A DNA stretch of 6,345 nucleotides from Bdellovibrionaceae bacterium UBA5009 (lineage in GTDB: Bacteria > Bdellovibrionota > Bdellovibrionia > Bdellovibrionales > Bdellovibrionaceae), in contig DGYJ01000102.1 in assembly GCA_002396665.1 (NCBI GenBank), positions 14,727-21,071 on the forward strand, written 5' to 3'. Below, piece by piece: positions 5,574 through 6,345 of this stretch (position 1 is its first letter; each line of letters opens with the position of its first letter). The notes under the pieces are model-generated. The model saw only the letters and a program-made list of their open reading frames with translations. It had not been told where the DNA came from and made no database searches. The position numbers were made by a program, and so were the translations under genes.

Positions 5574-6345
5574 ATGATTGCACTTATCACAGGGGCCACG
5601 GCCGGCATTGGTGAAGCCACAGCAAAATTGCTTTGGCAAAATGGGTATTCTGTTATTTTAACAGGACGCAGGGCTCAGCGTCTGCAAAAGCTCAAGTCTG
5701 AATTGTTGGCGTCTAAATCCCAAAAGGACTCAGTTCAAGCTTCTTCTTGGGTCGAAACATTTGATTTTGATATTCAGGACTCCAAGCAGGTGGAAAAGTT
5801 TTTAAAAGCTAATGATAAAATTTTGTCAGGGCTTGATGTGCTTGTAAACAATGCGGGACTTGCCCGGGGCACTGACAAAATTCAAGATGGCCAGCTTCAG
5901 GATTGGGAGCAAATGATTGATACCAATGTGAAGGGCTTGCTTTACATGACCCGCGGAGTATTGCCCCATCTTTTAAAAAATAAAAAAGGTCATATTGTGA
6001 ATATTGGATCTGTCGCTGGCAGATGGACCTATCCAGGTGGTGCGGTTTACTGTGCAACAAAATTTGCGGTGCGGGCTTTGTCTGAAGGTCTTCGTCAAGA
6101 TCTTTTAGGAAGTAACATTCGGGTCAGCAATATCGAGCCCGGAATGGTCGAGACCGAATTTTCTGAAGTTCGCTTTCAAGATAGTGAAAAAGCAAAAAAA
6201 GTTTATCAAGGGATGAAACCACTGGCTGCCCAAGATATTGCAGACACAATTCTATGGTGCTTGCAAAGACCTGCCCATGTGAATATTCAAGAGTTAGTCA
6301 TCTATCCAACGGACCAGGCAGCCATTGGATTGGTTCATCGAAATT
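5574..6345 (+). CDS. ydfG: YdfG-type short-chain dehydrogenase (last codon or few codons beyond window)
   Basis: This NADP-dependent oxidoreductase is of the classical SDR family, closest to E. coli YdfG, which oxidises L-allo-threonine, serine and 3-hydroxy acids. 257 residues are visible. The cofactor loop is TGATAGIGEA (6-15), and GRR (31-33) after the second strand suggests NADP over NAD. Other motifs are NNAG (92-95), MIDTNVKG (114-121), Ser146 in NIGSVAG, the catalytic YCATK (Tyr159, Lys163), IEPGMVETEF (187-196) and PAHVNI (233-238). The visible end GLVHRN lines up with the GLNVHRQ end of YdfG, so the stop should follow almost at once. An in-frame TAA at 5562 makes ATG 5574 the first start; it has no Shine-Dalgarno sequence. 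The substrate is inferred from similarity only. Confidence 0.93.
   Translation, partial: MIALITGATAGIGEATAKLLWQNGYSVILTGRRAQRLQKLKSELLASKSQKDSVQASSWVETFDFDIQDSKQVEKFLKANDKILSGLDVLVNNAGLARGTDKIQDGQLQDWEQMIDTNVKGLLYMTRGVLPHLLKNKKGHIVNIGSVAGRWTYPGGAVYCATKFAVRALSEGLRQDLLGSNIRVSNIEPGMVETEFSEVRFQDSEKAKKVYQGMKPLAAQDIADTILWCLQRPAHVNIQELVIYPTDQAAIGLVHRN

Overview
This is a compact stretch of bacterial chromosome with eight genes in four transcription units and no gene-free stretch longer than about 70 bases. I see no mobile element, RNA gene, CRISPR array or long repeat. The base composition is moderately AT-rich by eye. The genes are chromosomal housekeeping types with Proteobacteria-like sequences: purKE, two tRNA-dihydrouridine synthases, a CPYC glutaredoxin, a stand-alone EVE protein and a YdfG-type dehydrogenase. 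The unusual order purK then purE, together with the composition, would fit a Bdellovibrionota-like Gram-negative. That placement is inference and is only weakly supported.

Layout. (1) Positions 1-1521, minus strand: purK then purE, joined by an ATGA stop/start overlap. purE runs off the left edge and lacks its C-terminus. The pair converts AIR to CAIR in purine synthesis. (2) Positions 1565-3651, plus strand: a Dus-family flavoenzyme joined by another ATGA overlap to an unrecognised polytopic membrane protein with histidines in several membrane helices. (3) Positions 5503-3648, minus strand: an EVE-domain protein, a DusC-type dihydrouridine synthase that starts with TTG, and a monothiol-length, dithiol-site glutaredoxin. 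Its last stop codon overlaps the stop codon of the convergent membrane gene. (4) Positions 5574-6345, plus strand: a YdfG-type short-chain dehydrogenase, complete except for its last codon or few codons.

Two short divergent intergenic regions (1522-1564 and 5504-5573) must hold the promoters. In both, the plus-strand gene has no Shine-Dalgarno sequence and an in-frame stop lies just upstream of its ATG, so leaderless translation is possible. The biological theme of the middle of the window is RNA modification: two different dihydrouridine synthases, one behind a predicted modified-base-binding EVE protein and one tied to an uncharacterised membrane protein. None of this proves a new system. 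The dus-membrane gene pair and the EVE-dusC-grx cluster are the parts most worth following up.
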